64,000 nucleotides of DNA from positions 372,001 through 436,000 of the forward strand of contig JAQOOI010000069.1 in the NCBI GenBank assembly GCA_028554645.1, read 5' to 3'. The translations under genes and the position numbers were made by a program. Origin of the DNA: Omphalotus guepiniiformis (taxonomy: Eukaryota > Basidiomycota > Agaricomycetes > Agaricales > Omphalotaceae). Every line of letters begins with the position of its first letter. The first letter of the stretch is position 1. Positions 44,058-58,008 of the stretch are shown here, one piece after another. A model generated the notes under the pieces. That model ran no database searches and was not told the origin of the DNA. It saw nothing but the letters and a program-made list of their open reading frames with translations.

Positions 44058-45484
44058 GGTGGTTGTAACAAGACAGGTCGCGAGAGGGAGATAATGGATG
44101 GGTGGAATCAAAACGTTGCGCGTGCGTGGGTGCCGTGGACCCACACGAGTCTAATTGTAGCGTCTAATCAGTTCATATAAGGTTTAGGGGGGGTGGGGGG
44201 TGTAGATAGTATCAATGACTCACCGGAAGGATGTCAACGCAGCGAGAATACATACAAACCCTTGCCTACCTGAGGCCAGTTGAATCCAAACTAATGCGAG
44301 CCACACAATGAGCATCCAGCAGACACATCGAAGAGGAAGACAGTTCAACTTCACCCCGCAGGCCTACCATTGTCCATTGTTAGCTGCCCGCAATATTGCA
44401 GCCAATCGTAGATTCTAATTGAACGGAATAAACTGACGCCCAGGACTAAGGTATTTCAGAATCAGACCTCGAAGATTCAAGACAATTTAGTACGGACTCA
44501 CTGTAGACGATGGAGACTTTGCCAATTTGGGATCAGACATACGTGAGTGCTGATCCGAGAAAGGTAGCGCTAATTGCGAGGGCTACATATGTACGGCTTC
44601 CCTCTAGGACAAAGTCAAAGTTTCATTGTATGTCGTTCACAAAGTTCGAACTTCGGGGTCCTACGAAGCAGATCCGCATGTTTATGAGCGTCCAGGTGGG
44701 AGCAGGTCCATAGGCTTACCGACGCCTGCCATCTGGAGGACTCCGCGATGTGCTCGAGAATTTTAATCGCGTTCTAGGATAAGCAAAGAGAGGTAAGGAG
44801 ATAGACTAAGATATCAAAGCAGATTTTTTGAAATGCCTAACTCAGGTGACTGATGCGTGACTGATCTCGTGATTGCTACGCGTCGCGTCAGGTCGCGTCA
44901 AGTAACTTGACGTTCTCAAATTCAACCTTCTTCAACCGTCTTTCATTTAATAAAAACTCTATTATGTATATGGCAAACAAATAATTTATCTACTGATATC
45001 GATATTGGCTACAATCTCGTGTGTATGGAATGGATAGTGTGGAATACAGCGACGCGAAAGCAATAAAAGTTGTAAATGGGAGAAGGAGATCATGGAATTT
45101 GTGAAAAAGATGGGTTGTACTACCCATCATAAGATGGCAACTAACAGGCTGACACGCTCCAGCAACGTTTTTACCCAAACGATATGTCTATTATACAACA
45201 AATTCAACCAAGCCACTTTTATCTTCTGAGCGCTCACCAGTACCCTATCCCCCTTGTCCAGCTCCTCCATGATGTAGGTTCTGCGTAAGCTCGCTTACAT
45301 TGGTGAGATATGTACCCCAATCATCTAACCTGTTTCGCATATATCAGCATCGTGGCTCACCAGAAGGAGCAACAGCAGAATTAAAAGCGCGTGAAATACG
45401 TGAAAAAGCACACAACAACACGAAGTAAAACATAATCATAACATGGAGGAAGAGGACAATAAAGGAGGCAAAAGAATTAAAAGC
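44058..45484. other. Intergenic region, no gene seen
   Basis: Upstream of the chimeric gene and 3' flank of the zinc-cluster regulator. A G-rich run (GGTTTAGGGGGGGTGGGGGG) lies at about 44181-44202. No coding region is supported. Confidence 0.5.
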
Positions 45485-48400
45485 TCACTCAAATCCCGTA
45501 GGCGCAGTCGACCACATCGCAATCGTGTCGCTGTCAATCAACATATTCTCTAATGGCGCTGTTCCAGGTCTACCGCCTCCCTGAAAACCTGGCCCTGCCC
45601 CAGCAGGGACCGCTCCGCTTCCTTCACCTCTCAATAAATCAAGCTGCCGTCCACCCGCACCCTCCCCTGCAGCTGTATTCAACCCAAACACATCAACATT
45701 TCTTCTTCCTCCGCCCCTCTCGCCTCTCAGGGTCGACGTCGTAGCCGCACCTCCATCCAACATACCCAATTTCGAACCAGCCATTTGGGGGTTGTTGAAA
45801 TACACTAAATCATCCTGGTACCCTTGTGAACAGATATCTGCAGCAGTAGACGAAGCAGAAGAGGGAGGTCCACTCGAAGATGCATCAGCGGAAGTCGCAT
45901 AGTTCCAAAACCCGGGTGCTACCCCGCCAGAGGTATCACAGGGACCCGCACGTACAGGTGCGCGCGTGGAGAAGTGGACTTGGCCATGGAGAGGCAACCG
46001 CCCGAGTTCATCGCTGTACATAGGTAGAGAGAATAGCTGCATTCCTGGAGGAGACGAGGGCGAGGTTGCATTAGAGGGTGAAGAACCATTGGATAGATGC
46101 GAGTGAGAGTGTTGGGGGAGTGCCGTGATTGGGGAAATCCCCGAGACACCAATGGGAGAACTCACAGCGGCGGTAGAAGCCTGTGCGGAGCCAGAGCTGA
46201 GGGAAATGACCTGCTCCCGTCCGTGTCCATACGCGTGTGCGTGGCCGGATGAAGCTCCATGACTGACCACAGAAGTCGATACCCTCTTGGATCCAGCTAT
46301 ATTTCGCTGCTGCTGCTCTGAGGCATGAGTGTGTTCATTTGCTGCGCTAGGGCTACCCTCCGTTGGACTGCTCCCCGCAGGGTTAGAAATCGGACTATCA
46401 GAGCCCCACTCGCGTTTATTCGACATCGCCGAGGGACTAGCTTTAGGTAGGGGAAGCTCTCCTACAGATGCTAGCTCATATAAGATATCCCATAACCTCC
46501 CAGCAGAATGCCATCTAACAAAAGAATGTCAAACATATCTAATCAGCAACTCCACAAATAGTCCAAAGCGGAGACTTCACATATCTATCCTCCAAAGATC
46601 TAAGCACTTCCATACACTTATACACATCCGCCATCTCTTTATTTGGATCCGTGGAAAGCCCTGATCTCTTCCCACCCCAAATGTTCAACAGCAGCACGAT
46701 TCCTGCCGTGAACACAGATATCTGCGAGAACGGTAACAGCCGTCCGTGTCGTTTTCTCTGCACGTCCACAACATGGCTGCAGCTACGGGCAGCATTGGTA
46801 CAGATCGCGAGGGACGGGAAAGAAAGAGGGGAAGGTTTCTTTGGGGAGGGTATGAAGGGACGATGGACGAGAATCTGGAGGTGGTAATAATGGGAATATA
46901 AGACGACGGATTGGTTGAAGAAAGTCTCATTAGTCCGACCAGGGTCCCAGCGGACTAAAGGTGTGAGGAGAACGGGTATGGTGGAGTGATTAATACCAGC
47001 GTAGGGAGAAAATTGCCGAAAAACTCACGATGATCAGGAACCGAGTCAATCCACTGGTTAAGCGCGCTATCCAACTCCGCGACGATATGCTGCTCCCAAT
47101 CAGTCCCTACAAATCCGAGGAGAATCTTAGATTTATTTATTGAATACTATACCCGTAACAATATTCATTTAGAGGTCAGCCTGGTACATAAACGAGAAAA
47201 GACACGCATATACTCACAATAGTCCTTAAGACGAATGCCAACAGTCTGTTCAACCTCAAGTAGCAATTGAATGCTGACACGACAGACGGCTTTCCCACAG
47301 GTTGTCGGAAGGCTTTGGTGGGATCCGGGTTTTCCCAGTATTCATCATCACATTCGATAGGCATGTCCAAGTCATAACTGCAGCAAAACAGGACAACATA
47401 GGGAAAGTTTGTGAAAGAGAGACGAAAGCAGAGAATTAGCAACAGAAAGAGTAGGGAGATGACAAACAAAATGCGCACTCTTCGTCCTGAATCGCGCACG
47501 GCCGCCCTAATGCAGTGCTCACCATCCGATCCATGCACACGAGCACCCTGGGTGGGTTCCAAAAATTAGTTCTTAAAACTGGATACAAGAACAAAGAAAG
47601 AACAAACCAAAACGCCCGATTCCATAGTTCATCTTCAACTGTATGCGTATTCGTTATCTTCCTCCTATGAGCACCTACGTCTTGCGCGAGTCGAATCCCA
47701 ATGCCAACCATGGTCCAGCACGAGTGTGGAGCTGAAGATCCTTGGAGAAATTGTACAGATAACTGTTGACACTAAGTGAGCCCTTTGTGACAGCAAGAAC
47801 GGGAGAAAAAACGTACACAGTAAAACTGTAAATCATACAACGTCGGAGGATCCAACAAACTCTTCCTGATCAACTGAACCTGATCGAAATATCTCCACCC
47901 GCTGCTATGCCAGGAATCCACCCCGTCAAGCAACACCCTTGGGTCGTTCATGTATCGGGCACCAACGGCACACACTAAGAGGACAACAGCAGAAAACATG
48001 TCTTCGTGGTAGTGTAATTTTTCTGCGAGCGAACGCTCGAACGTCGGTCTATGGAGGAGTGGAAGAAAGATGTTCACATTGTCGAAGTAGGCGTCGATGA
48101 GCGAACGCAAAAGGTCGTCCTCAGGAAAATTGTAGGAAGGATGCTGGGCATCAGTCACGGTCTCCTCCCACTAGATCTATTAGCCATGAGTTCCAGAGAT
48201 TTATGAAGAAGACTAACAGGCGTGGTCTGCCAAAACTGCGGCCTTCGCTGCCCCAATACTACTCTGACAATATCAGTCTCCTTTCCAGTGTACTCTTGCT
48301 TCAAATCAATCGCCGTCCGGATGAGCATGGCACCACTCGACTTGCCAAAGAATCTGTGATCGGCAGGATTAACGGCCAGCTTTTTCATGTTGTCAGTCAT

Positions 48401-49018
48401 CATGATGTGCTCTGCCTCCTCGTCCTGATGAGGCGGGGGAAAGACAGGCTGGGTGTCCCATGTGCGAATAGCATTGACAGCCAACTCAGTGGGTGCATTC
48501 TTGGAGTATTTGAGTTGCAGACTGTTTCGAGGGCTAGAAATATTGAAGCTGGAGTTGGGGCTGAGACCGAGCTCCTCGGAAAGGTCCACATCCGGTAGAA
48601 TACGATGTAGGAGTGCTTCCATCTTCTCAACGCGATTCTCCAAGCTTTCCACGTAACTGAATCCCATTGTAAGCAGTGCACAGATGAGAAGGGAGATCAC
48701 GACTAACGCCTTGGGTGGACCGCGCTTTTTGGCAGCCTCGACATAAGTACATTCCAGACTATATGCTATACAATTCGAGCACCTATTCCCGGGCATCTGT
48801 ACGCCGTCGCCTACAGAAACTCAATGCAACATCGCGTCTTTGAAGCAACGATACTTACACCGTACTACCCCGTGTCAGTCACTAGAAATGTATAAATTGG
48901 TGGTGGATCGCTCACTCTTCTTTCTTCTACAGATATCACAGGCTCGCTGCACTCTCCGTTTCTTGTTGTGATTACCACTCTCACCACCTTCATTGTAATC
49001 TTCTTCATTAGAGGACAT
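45485..49018 (-). CDS. Zn2Cys6 fungal transcription factor
   Basis: The start is at 49018 (MSSNEEDYNEGG). The zinc cluster is ACDICRRKK, then IRCDGVQMPGNRCSNC and LECTY, giving the six Cys of a binuclear cluster. It is assembled from exon 1 (49018-48916), a 6-nt microexon (48859-48864) and exon 3 (from 48810). A coiled-coil linker follows (YVESLENRVEKMEALLHRIL). The fungal-specific regulatory domain (PF04082 type) shows LIDAYFDNVNIFLPLLHRPTF, AVGARYMNDPRVLL, MVGIGIRLAQDVGAH and CMDRMVSTALGRP. The C-terminal 300 residues are Ser/Gly-rich and end IAMWSTAPTGFE. The layout resembles xylanolytic-type activators. The target genes are unknown. Confidence 0.85.
48859..48864 (-). other. 6-nt microexon of the zinc-cluster gene
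   Basis: On the minus strand, an AG (in ggggtag) precedes TACGGT, which is followed by GTAAGT. Joining exon 1 (ending at 48916), TACGGT and the exon beginning at 48810 gives I-R-C-D-G, exactly restoring the conserved third Cys of the cluster. Flanking introns are 51 and 48 nt. Confidence 0.75.
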
Positions 49019-52000
49019 GGCAAAAGCAGAAGAACAGAGATAAAGAAAGGATAAAAAAAGAGAAATGGAGATGAAGGGAAAGGGATAGAAGGGTGACTGG
49101 ATGGCTTTCTAAGACTCTTGTAAGATTGGTTTTAATTTATGCCGAACTTCCGCGTCATTGGCTCATCAGGCTCATCACGGCGCTTACTACATACGGAAAT
49201 ATCTTTGCAAAACTCTACCATCGGGATTGCCGTTGGAAACTCGGAAGCACCGATTCTTTACAAATTGTATGTTGCACCCATTGTATTCGTTAATCGTATG
49301 TAGGTAAGGATGAAGCTATTTCAGTCTGCATAAGTATTCTAAGTTACGTTAATGCTGTACGTCAAGCATTGTCCCAGGCTCCGAGCTTCAAGCTTCAAGA
49401 TGGGCACCAGGTCAATTCGGTAGCCAGTGGAACACCCCAGCTAGTGTCACTTAGAAGTGATCTTCAAGATCTCCTTCTCTGAGCCTGACTCGGAGCCGAG
49501 TCTTATCATCATGAGCAGCAACTTCCTTCCGTCCTTGGGTGGATGGATGGCTTGTTATCGGGCACATTATGTCTTCAACATGTATTATGTGGACATGACG
49601 GATTTATAGTCGTCAAACAGGTACCGTCGCTGAGGCCCTAACCGTCCTTCCGCAGTAAATTAACATACGACTAATTTCTTCCAGCGAGCTACTTATACAG
49701 TTATATTTCTCCAAACGGTTGGACATTTGATTTTTTTCAATTCAAGACAGCATCGAGGTCGCCAAGAGTGATATTCTTCAAGCTTCAAGCTTGTTTCAAA
49801 TATAATTCAAGTCGGAGATTTTCGACAACCGTGCGGCTTCCCTGGCTAACATGCGTATGAACACTATTCATTCTCACATCGATTGTGTCTACGAGTCATT
49901 TTCCGGAACCCGATGAGCGCAGCTTACCCTTACTACCTCTTATCCTGCTTACGCCCTCTCCTCTCGGCACTCATGACTCACTCTGCCACTATATGCGTTG
50001 ATGTCGAAGACTCGAAACACCCGTAGTGTGCTAAACCTCTACATTGATCGTCTGAGGCCACGATATCGGACCTTAGTACGAGAAGTTAGAACGGTGTCAA
50101 GGTCAGGGGTTTGATCCACTATCAGTGGTGCGATGGTATCGAATCACCTACGACCTGCTGAGCATCTCAACTCAGAGTACTCCTACTCCCAGGGTACCTT
50201 CCGATACCATCGACTACCGCGCACCCGCTCGCTCTGACTCAGTTCAAGTCAATGCCTAATAACATGTGCGCCTCGGAGACACGCTGTAAGTAAGCTTCTA
50301 TGTATGAATCTTGAAATGACACCGATAGGGTACTCTTAATCCGGGATTCTTGTCCCTGCGCGTCTGAACTCTGCTGTAGAACGACCCTTAAAGTTCGTTA
50401 TCAATATCTCCAGGTTTCACGGAATATACAGAGTCAGCGACTTATCAATAGGATACCGTGATTTTCCGAGGTGTGCTGCAACTATGGCTTCGAATTTCGT
50501 CACGTTCAACCCTACGAACGTAAGCTTGCCTTCCAAGTTCCTGCAAACCCGGTCAACTCGCGACTTGAGTTTAGTTGTGTCACTAGTAAGCAAAACATTA
50601 GCTGACTCACTCCTAGGGGCCATCCACTCATGACACTAGTCCAATCGGCGCCTTTACGATATCTCACCGGCATCCTTCGGGCCTTATCAACTTTCTCGGC
50701 GTGACTCTAGCTCTGGAGAAAGCGCGACTCGAACGAAAACTTGGTAGGTGCATTCCGAGTCGCAGGATCTGATGAAGTGCGAAGGTCGGTCCAAGGCATT
50801 CCCGCTTCGTAATCTCGTCGACTCAAGGCCAACTATTGTCAAATGAGGATGACCAAAAATTCAAGAACAAGTGGTACGATACTTGCTTTCATCATTTATC
50901 ACTGACCAGGGACCAATTGGCGAGATGAGCTGACGCGACGGCGTCTTACACAGTTACACTGATAATAACAGAACCTGAGCTGCCAATGCCGGTGAGATGA
51001 GAAATTGCACCAACTTACCAAATGACTCTGTGCGAATGATATATCGATCATGCCTGGAACGCCGCGCATTTACTAATACTTGGCTATCAATGTCATAGAA
51101 TACTAGACCAGGCTTCATACCGAAGCACGCCAGCTTCGGGGCCGTGCATCGTATGTAGGACCGTGGGGCTCGCCGAAGGGTACACGCACGCCTCTCGGCG
51201 AAGCATTGACTGGATGAAAAAGTGGCTGACTTACTGAGGCAACGTAGCAAGTTACCTAGATTCAGAATCGGCAAAGCGGATGCATCTTCGATTAGATGTA
51301 CAGAAGTACCTTTCCTTATACAAAGTCGAGATTCTTCTGTTCGTTGCACACATGAGCGAGTTGACGACCTTGTTTTCAGCTCTGCAGAACCAGTAACCTC
51401 ATGTCTTGACCCGGACCCGGAAGAGAGCACAGAGTATGTATACGATTATTTGAATTCCCATTTTCCTTGGCTTTAGAAAAGAAATGCATACTGTTGAAAT
51501 GCCAGTGATGACGAGATGGTTATATTGGAGAAAAAGAGTACTATGGACCACCTTTCAGTGTCTTGATACCCAGGGCCACTATATTTCGAAAAGAGGCGTG
51601 AAAACAGAGGGCCAAACGCGAGACGAAAGGTGCCAAGTACATCACTAAATCGGGGGAAACGTGGTGAGGCGTTGTGGGAATTTGAGTCTGATATAGATAA
51701 GATATGTCTTGATCACGGATTTTTATACCATATATAGATGGCATCAAAATTACACGAAATTCTGACATGTTATGATTTTGCTGTCATCATTGTACAATAT
51801 TACAGGTGCGAGTAATTCTTATTCTATTATCGTGATTGGCTAGAATTTGTGGTATTTATTCTACATATCTATACTGCTATATATTCCTGCTGTATTTATT
51901 TTGCAACACTGTGCACACTTACCATTTCTCATAAAATTCACGGGTTATTTACAAAATACAAGATGACCACAAGCAAACCTAGCTGGTGAACATACTTAAT

Positions 52001-53670
52001 ACATACATATCCTCAAAACCCTTCCACAAAGCACAAAATCTCAGAAACCTTTAGCCAGATTAATCCTGAGAGATCATGATACATGAGTGTTCGATGTTCA
52101 TCAACTCACAGCTCAGACTTCGCCAGGACTTCGCGAAAATTTTCTATCAGAGATGTCGGAGCTGGAAATGATTACCGGTTAACCGGTTAACCACCCGCCG
52201 CGCGGCATTCGGCACTCCAAAAACACGGTCAGGTGATCTGCCAGCCGAGAATTATTAAAGGCCGTGACTTCGTTGATTTCTTTACATCTTCTGTTCTTTC
52301 TCCAACCACCACCTTCACAGCAGGATAGGTACAGTTTCTTATGCTTCGAATATTCTCTTCGCTTACATTCTGGTTCCTGCACAGGTACTACAGCCGTATG
52401 GGACCGTAAACTGGGCGGCAGATATTTATGAAGGTATGTCCTTTGATGTTCTTCCCCGTAATTTTAGCTGATGAACATATTTTCTTAACCTTATAGTATT
52501 TGATACATAGAATCATACGACTGGTACGTACCGTCTTCTGTTCTACTTATGGTGTTTTCAATGCTCATGAATTTACCCAGGTAACTACACAGGAAGTATA
52601 AGAATTAATATAAATTTGTACGAAGTACCCGATGATGGGACAGGTTTTGTTTTGTACTGTACTTGTAGTTACATAGTCATGTCATGTATGTTACCTGGTG
52701 GAATAAAATCAAAAATTCATTATACTTATATTTGAATGCTCAAAAATTATTGAAATATATTTATTATTGCATTGGATAAGACACATTCTTGGCTAAATGT
52801 GAGGATGTCAGATATAAATTTCTCATTATGCTGTCTCGAGATATAGTTTGTGTGTTTTGTTCATGAGGTATAATAATTGTCAAAAAAAGTCCAAAGGTGT
52901 AATGAGTTAAAATTCCTTACAATTTGATGTATAATATTATGATCACATTATTGGTATTGCAGTAGATTACACGTATTACGCGCATTTATAATCCATCACG
53001 GCAGATCCCTGGATTTACTGATGTACCTTTCTTCAGTGCTGAGTGATCTTGAGTGATGTTGATTGAACAACGCGTCCCATCACATGACCATTACTGTCAA
53101 AATATAGAAGGCGTAAGTCCATAAATGGAGTGCCTAAACATCGCCTCGAAGATCTGATAAGGCTGAGCTGTATAAAGCTCCAAGTTAGATAGAAAATGCA
53201 ACTGCGATGACAATGTGCCTAGACTACGACAATGGACACTATGTATTAGTATTACAATGAGGGAACGGGCCAGGGGAGAGAAAAGAACGGTGAGAGAGAA
53301 GATGCGCGCAAAAAAAAAGAAAAAAAAAACAGAGATCGAAACCCAATGACACAAAAAAAAGAGAGACAATACTACAAAGCAACCTCCATGAGTATGTATC
53401 GTACCAAACAAATGTGCAAGACAAACGACGGAAGGAAGAATATAACTATGTGACGGTGAGTAATATGCTGGGGAAGATTACCGCCCTCAAAGGCGGATAA
53501 TACAGTACAAAATGCAAATAGCCCACAAACAGAAAAAAAAAAAGAACATACGAAGAATGAAAAGCAATGCATAATTCATTCACCACAACAACGGCAGCAT
53601 CGCCGTATACCAGCAACCTCAACAACACTGTGATCCAACATTCGCCTTCATCGCCCCCAACACAATATCA
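49019..53670. other. Gene-poor region
   Basis: No supported gene. It is AT-rich from about 51.8 to 53.0 kb, and small frames have no motifs. It includes an 11-bp inverted pair (50131-50141 and 50202-50212), a tandem CCGGTTAA palindrome at 52174-52192, and A-rich tracts at 53300-53550 in the 3' flank of the DUF1752 gene. Confidence 0.5.
52174..52192. repeat. Tandem palindrome ACCGGTTAACCGGTTAACC
   Basis: Two overlapping CCGGTT-type palindromes in direct repeat. AACCGGTT is the consensus reported for Grainyhead/CP2 proteins, which fungi possess. Site function here is only inferred. Confidence 0.6.
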
Positions 53671-56600
53671 TCAACGACCACCACCCGCCCAACTCCGATT
53701 TCTCGTCATCTTAGACGGCCTTCCATCCACATCCCATTCATCTTTCCCCGTACTGGTACCACCCACTGAAGTCACTTGCCCCGGCTCCCCAGGCTTCTTC
53801 TTCGCAGTCAAATGCACTAAACTGGGAACAGCCGAAATCGTCGTGAGCGGCTTCAACCCAGGACCACTTAAAGCCGTGCTGCTTTTCCTCCTCGGTCCCA
53901 TCAGCTCCGCTTTACTTTGTTGGCGATGCCAAAGAAGGTTCTGCCTTAGACTTTCCGACATCTCTGTGCGCAGCATCAGTTGACGCGTTGTCCTTGGCGA
54001 GGATGGAGGAGCGGCGGGAGGAAGGTTATAAGGGAACCCGAGCGGTAATGGTACAGCTGGCGTGGGGCGGGGTGCATTAGCATTGGGAATGAATTGAGAC
54101 TGTGCACGCTGAACTGGCGGAGCGGGTATGGGATCACCATACCGCGACGATGATGGCCGAGATAGGGACTGCTTCCGCACCACTGAGTCCGAGTTCGTCC
54201 TGACCCCACTGCCTTTGCCAGTTCCAGCATTTCTCCTACCTACGAGGGCAGCTAGCTTCTCCTGCGCCGCGCTCCTTGACATCTGGAGAGCTTCAGCATC
54301 ATCAGTCTCACTTTCATCCTCCATCTCTAGATCCTGAGGTCGCCCTTTGGGCCGATAACCACCTCCGTTCCCCGAACTCACTTCTCTCTGCCTTTCCTTC
54401 CCTTTCGAGCTCGTCACAGCTTTGTCAGAGAAACTAGACGCGGTGACTGAATTCGCCACAGGAAGAGCTACAGCGGATTTACTAGGCTTCAATGCCCAAG
54501 TCTTCGGTGCTGGAGGAGGAGGAGGCGCTACAGCACCAGAAGCCTTACCAGCACCATTAACACTTGGCCTAGAGGCACTCAGCTCAGCAGGAGCAGCAGC
54601 AGAGATACCACTTTTCTCAGCATTAAGATTCGTCATAGGCTGAATCCCAATTCTCGCCACCTGACTACCATTACCCACCACATCCCCGCTGGAATGTCCC
54701 CGCCTGTAAGGATGATTGTCTGGGAAGATATTCGGATCTGGGTTCATCAACTGGCTCAGAAGCCCCGATCGCGAACGCGTGGTAAGATTCGAATAGCTTC
54801 GGGGAGGTACCTTGACGAACATGTCCCGCTGTCTTTGAACTTCAAGCGCAGCCTCACGCAGTTTCTGGTCCGTGAGTGCCTGTTGGCGAGCCTCACGCTC
54901 ACGTTCCCGTTCTCGTTCAGAGCGACCGTGACGCGAAGAGCGCTGCTGCAATTGAGGAGCAACTGGCGGACCAGCGGGTTGTTGTCGAACGCCGTAAGGA
55001 GCTTGTTGAGCCAGGAGCTGCTGTTGATGCTTCTGCTTCGCTATCGAAGCAACCGTGGGTAGGTTCGGCTGCGATGTATGCCTAGCATGGCCTGGACGCT
55101 TCAAACTGTTATTGGGGCCCCCATTCGATAGTTGAACGCCTATTGCACTCTTCTTCGAACTGCCTGCACCCTTACTTTTACTAGCCTTCGCTGCCTCCAC
55201 CTCTCCTGCATCGTCGCTTGTCCAATCACCAGACTCATTCCCTTCATCCTCCGCATTCTCTGCCGGAGCCTCCTCATTCTTGTCCATCTCCACGAAACTC
55301 TCATCCTCGAAATCAGTCTCAACATCCGTATCAGTCTCCGTCTCATCCCAATCGTCATCATCATCATCCGTAGCGACTACTACCTTTCGGGGACGTACTT
55401 GCGCCTTCTCATGATGAGCCTGGATCATCGCTTCCGCAGCTGCAAGGTTTGTCATCGCAGGTGGGAGGCCGCGAGGTTGGGCAAGGGCATTATTAGGTTT
55501 GGGAGCTTGAGCCTGAGATAATTGTTGAGGTTGAGGCTGGGGTGCAGGTGCAAGTGCAGGAGGAGGTACAGCCGCCTGGCGCAGTGCAAAGACCTCCCGC
55601 TCCTTACCCTTCCCAAAATTCAACTGAGGCTGGGTCTGCGCGCGCGCAATTTGTTGCACGAGAGGAAGCATTGCTCCATCTCTAGCACCAACACCCAATC
55701 CTCGTCGCTCAGATGACTTCGACAAATCCGTATTCGATGGAGACTCGGTGCTCGGGCTCCCAGTCGAATTCGACCCAATATTAAACGTCGGGCGCTTATG
55801 ACCTGGCGTAAGCCCTTGCACAGGCAACTGAGGCTGCGCATGCGCCTGCTGTAGCTGCAATATCTGTGCCGTCTGCGTCTGATTCGGACGCACAGTCATC
55901 TCGCGTTCCCGTTTAGCCCTTGCTTGTTCGTGATCAATCTTAGAAGGTGGAGGGACACCCAAGGCTGACGCGGACGTCGAACCTGAGCCAGCGGACGCCG
56001 ACCCATTCAACACAGGGACGTGCCCGGACTCCACATGCTGGCTATCTGCACGGCTATGCGACCCACGTTTCTGGCCCTGGCCCTGACCGGGTACTCGGGA
56101 AGTTTCGCCCTCACTTGGATTGACATGTGGCTGCAACGCACCATTGCCATGAGCATGCCCTTGAGCATGCAGAGCTACAGCTGCCCTGCCGCCCTTCCTC
56201 CCAACAGTATGCGCGTGGTGTGAAACACCATGATGGCTTCCACCAGACGACGCACCCCCCATAACCTTCTTTCGTCCCCTAGACATTATCAACCCGTCAT
56301 GCGCAGATCGTCCTCGACTGCGGCTGCGACTCTGGGTAGAGTTAACACTCGCACGAGTGCTACTACTACCACGTCTCCTAGATTTGCGAGTCTGCATGAC
56401 GAGGTGCTGAACACCCTCAGCATCACTCTCGCCCTCGCTCCAACTTGCACTCCTCGCAGAATTCGAACTCTGTCCTGTACTTGATTGACGCGTGACACGA
56501 GGCTTACCAGCCATATAACCGTAACCTCGAGCTTCAACACCACTATCAGGCTGATGGCCACTAAGATCCAAGCCCGTCTCGGTAGCAACACTTCGAGTCT

Positions 56601-58008
56601 GAGAACAATTCGTATGGCTTGACGTTGATCGTGAATCAGGTCGAGCTTTAGTCATCACGAGAGTATCGTTCCGAGCGGACGATTGCGATCCAGAACTTGG
56701 TGAACTGTGATCGCCTTCTCGGCTACGGTGAAGGAAGAACTTCCTTGCATCCTGTGGCTTGAGAGTAGCGTCCGGAGACCGAGGGTGAGCGGAATTGACC
56801 GAGGTCGTGGAGGTTGTGGTACTGAGGGTTGTATGAGAGTTATCGGAAGCAGTGGTTAGAGGCGAGGCAGAGACAGGCGAATTGGAAGCAATCGAATTCG
56901 AGGTTGATGGAGAGGGGGGGAGGAGTGCATCAGGAATCGGCGAGCGGGAATTCGAGCGACTTCGAGTTGAGGGAGAGTACGACAGCTCAGAAGAAGATCC
57001 GTGCCCATTGACCTCGGACTGGTGTAATGATTGTGCCTGACTTAGTGACAAAACGCCACTTGGACGTTTCGTCAACATTGCTGGTGGTAGTAAGAGCCTT
57101 GCTGGTTGCCGTAACTGCTGGGGAGAGGGAAGCGCTACATGGGTATGTGCATCTGATCCGATTGCCACAGTAGGGGGGATGACGGGAGTAGCCGGGGGTG
57201 TTGGGTGAGGTGTGGGGTTTGGAGTCGGATTTACCACAACTACTAGAGGAAATGGAGTTGATGGCGTGCCCGTACCCGAATTAGAGGACGATAGGCTCGA
57301 TTGCGGGGGAGGGGGTGGAGAAGCATGTGACACCACAGTAAAAGATCTGCTGTTGTTTTGTCTGTGGTTCGTATTATGAGGCGTAGATAAAGCGGGTGGT
57401 GTGAATGAAGAGGTTGTACCCTGCACAGGTGGTATGATAGAGATAGAGAGTAACTCAGCGGCTGGAGTCGGCAGTAAAGACGGAGTATTCGTAACCTCAA
57501 GCTCAACCTTGGTTGTGCCGTTAGGAAGCCAATATTTGGTATTTACTTGCGATGAAGATTTAGGCAGAATCTCATAGATGACCCTCCCTATCGGTGGGCG
57601 AGGAGATGAGGGGGGATGTCGTTCTGCTCTCAGCGGAGAAGTCCCTAACAAAGGCATGCCTGTTAAAAAATTGCACATAAAAGAAAAACAACGAATATTA
57701 CCTGCTTCCGGGAGAGTGGCAAATTCTGAAGGCGTATCGGGGGTCATAGGTCGATACCGGGATGGGTTCGCTGCCAACTCCCGATGCCAGAGCCTCCACG
57801 AGATATTTTCTAACCGTCTCCCATCATGCAAAGAGGACTTGCATTTAGTGAATACTGATTTTCATCGTCAATATCGTGAAAGAGTGCAATAGATGGATAC
57901 ATTTGACAACTCACAAAACCAGAGTCCTGTGAGAGCGTCAGTACCGTCGAGGTCATTGAGGACATCGGCGGCGACAGTGAGGACAGGACTTGGAAAGTCG
58001 ATGAGCAT
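53671..58008 (-). CDS. DUF1752 (GATA-N)/DUF3295-like regulatory protein
   Basis: This protein of about 1400 residues starts at 58008 (MLIDFPSPVLTV). After a short intron (about 57915-57860) the DUF1752 motif is complete: GLWFLFTKCKSSL, then HDGRRLENISWRLWHREL. This motif occurs at the N-terminus of AreA/Gat1-type GATA factors and in Mks1-like regulators; no GATA zinc finger is present here. The rest is long, disordered, Ser/Gln/Pro-rich sequence with an acidic block (DDDDDDWDETETDTD-like). Near the C-terminus SESLRQNLLWHRQQSKAELM resembles the DUF3295 tail of the same fungal family. A role in nutrient or nitrogen signalling is inferred from the family. A 42-nt GT-AG segment at 57701-57660 is in frame and may be an intron. 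Confidence 0.75.

Noticed and set aside
44181..44202. Telomere-like TTTAGGGGGGG run
   Set aside because: Only one TTAGGG-like unit followed by a homogeneous G run; no tandem array.
50095..50215. B-box-like GGTTTGATCC plus an 11-bp inverted repeat, possible small RNA gene
   Set aside because: No A box or cloverleaf. The inverted arms are 60 nt apart and short enough to be chance.
50954..51476. Overlapping frames of 158 aa (-) and 84 aa (+)
   Set aside because: No recognisable motif and no introns linking them to anything; likely chance.
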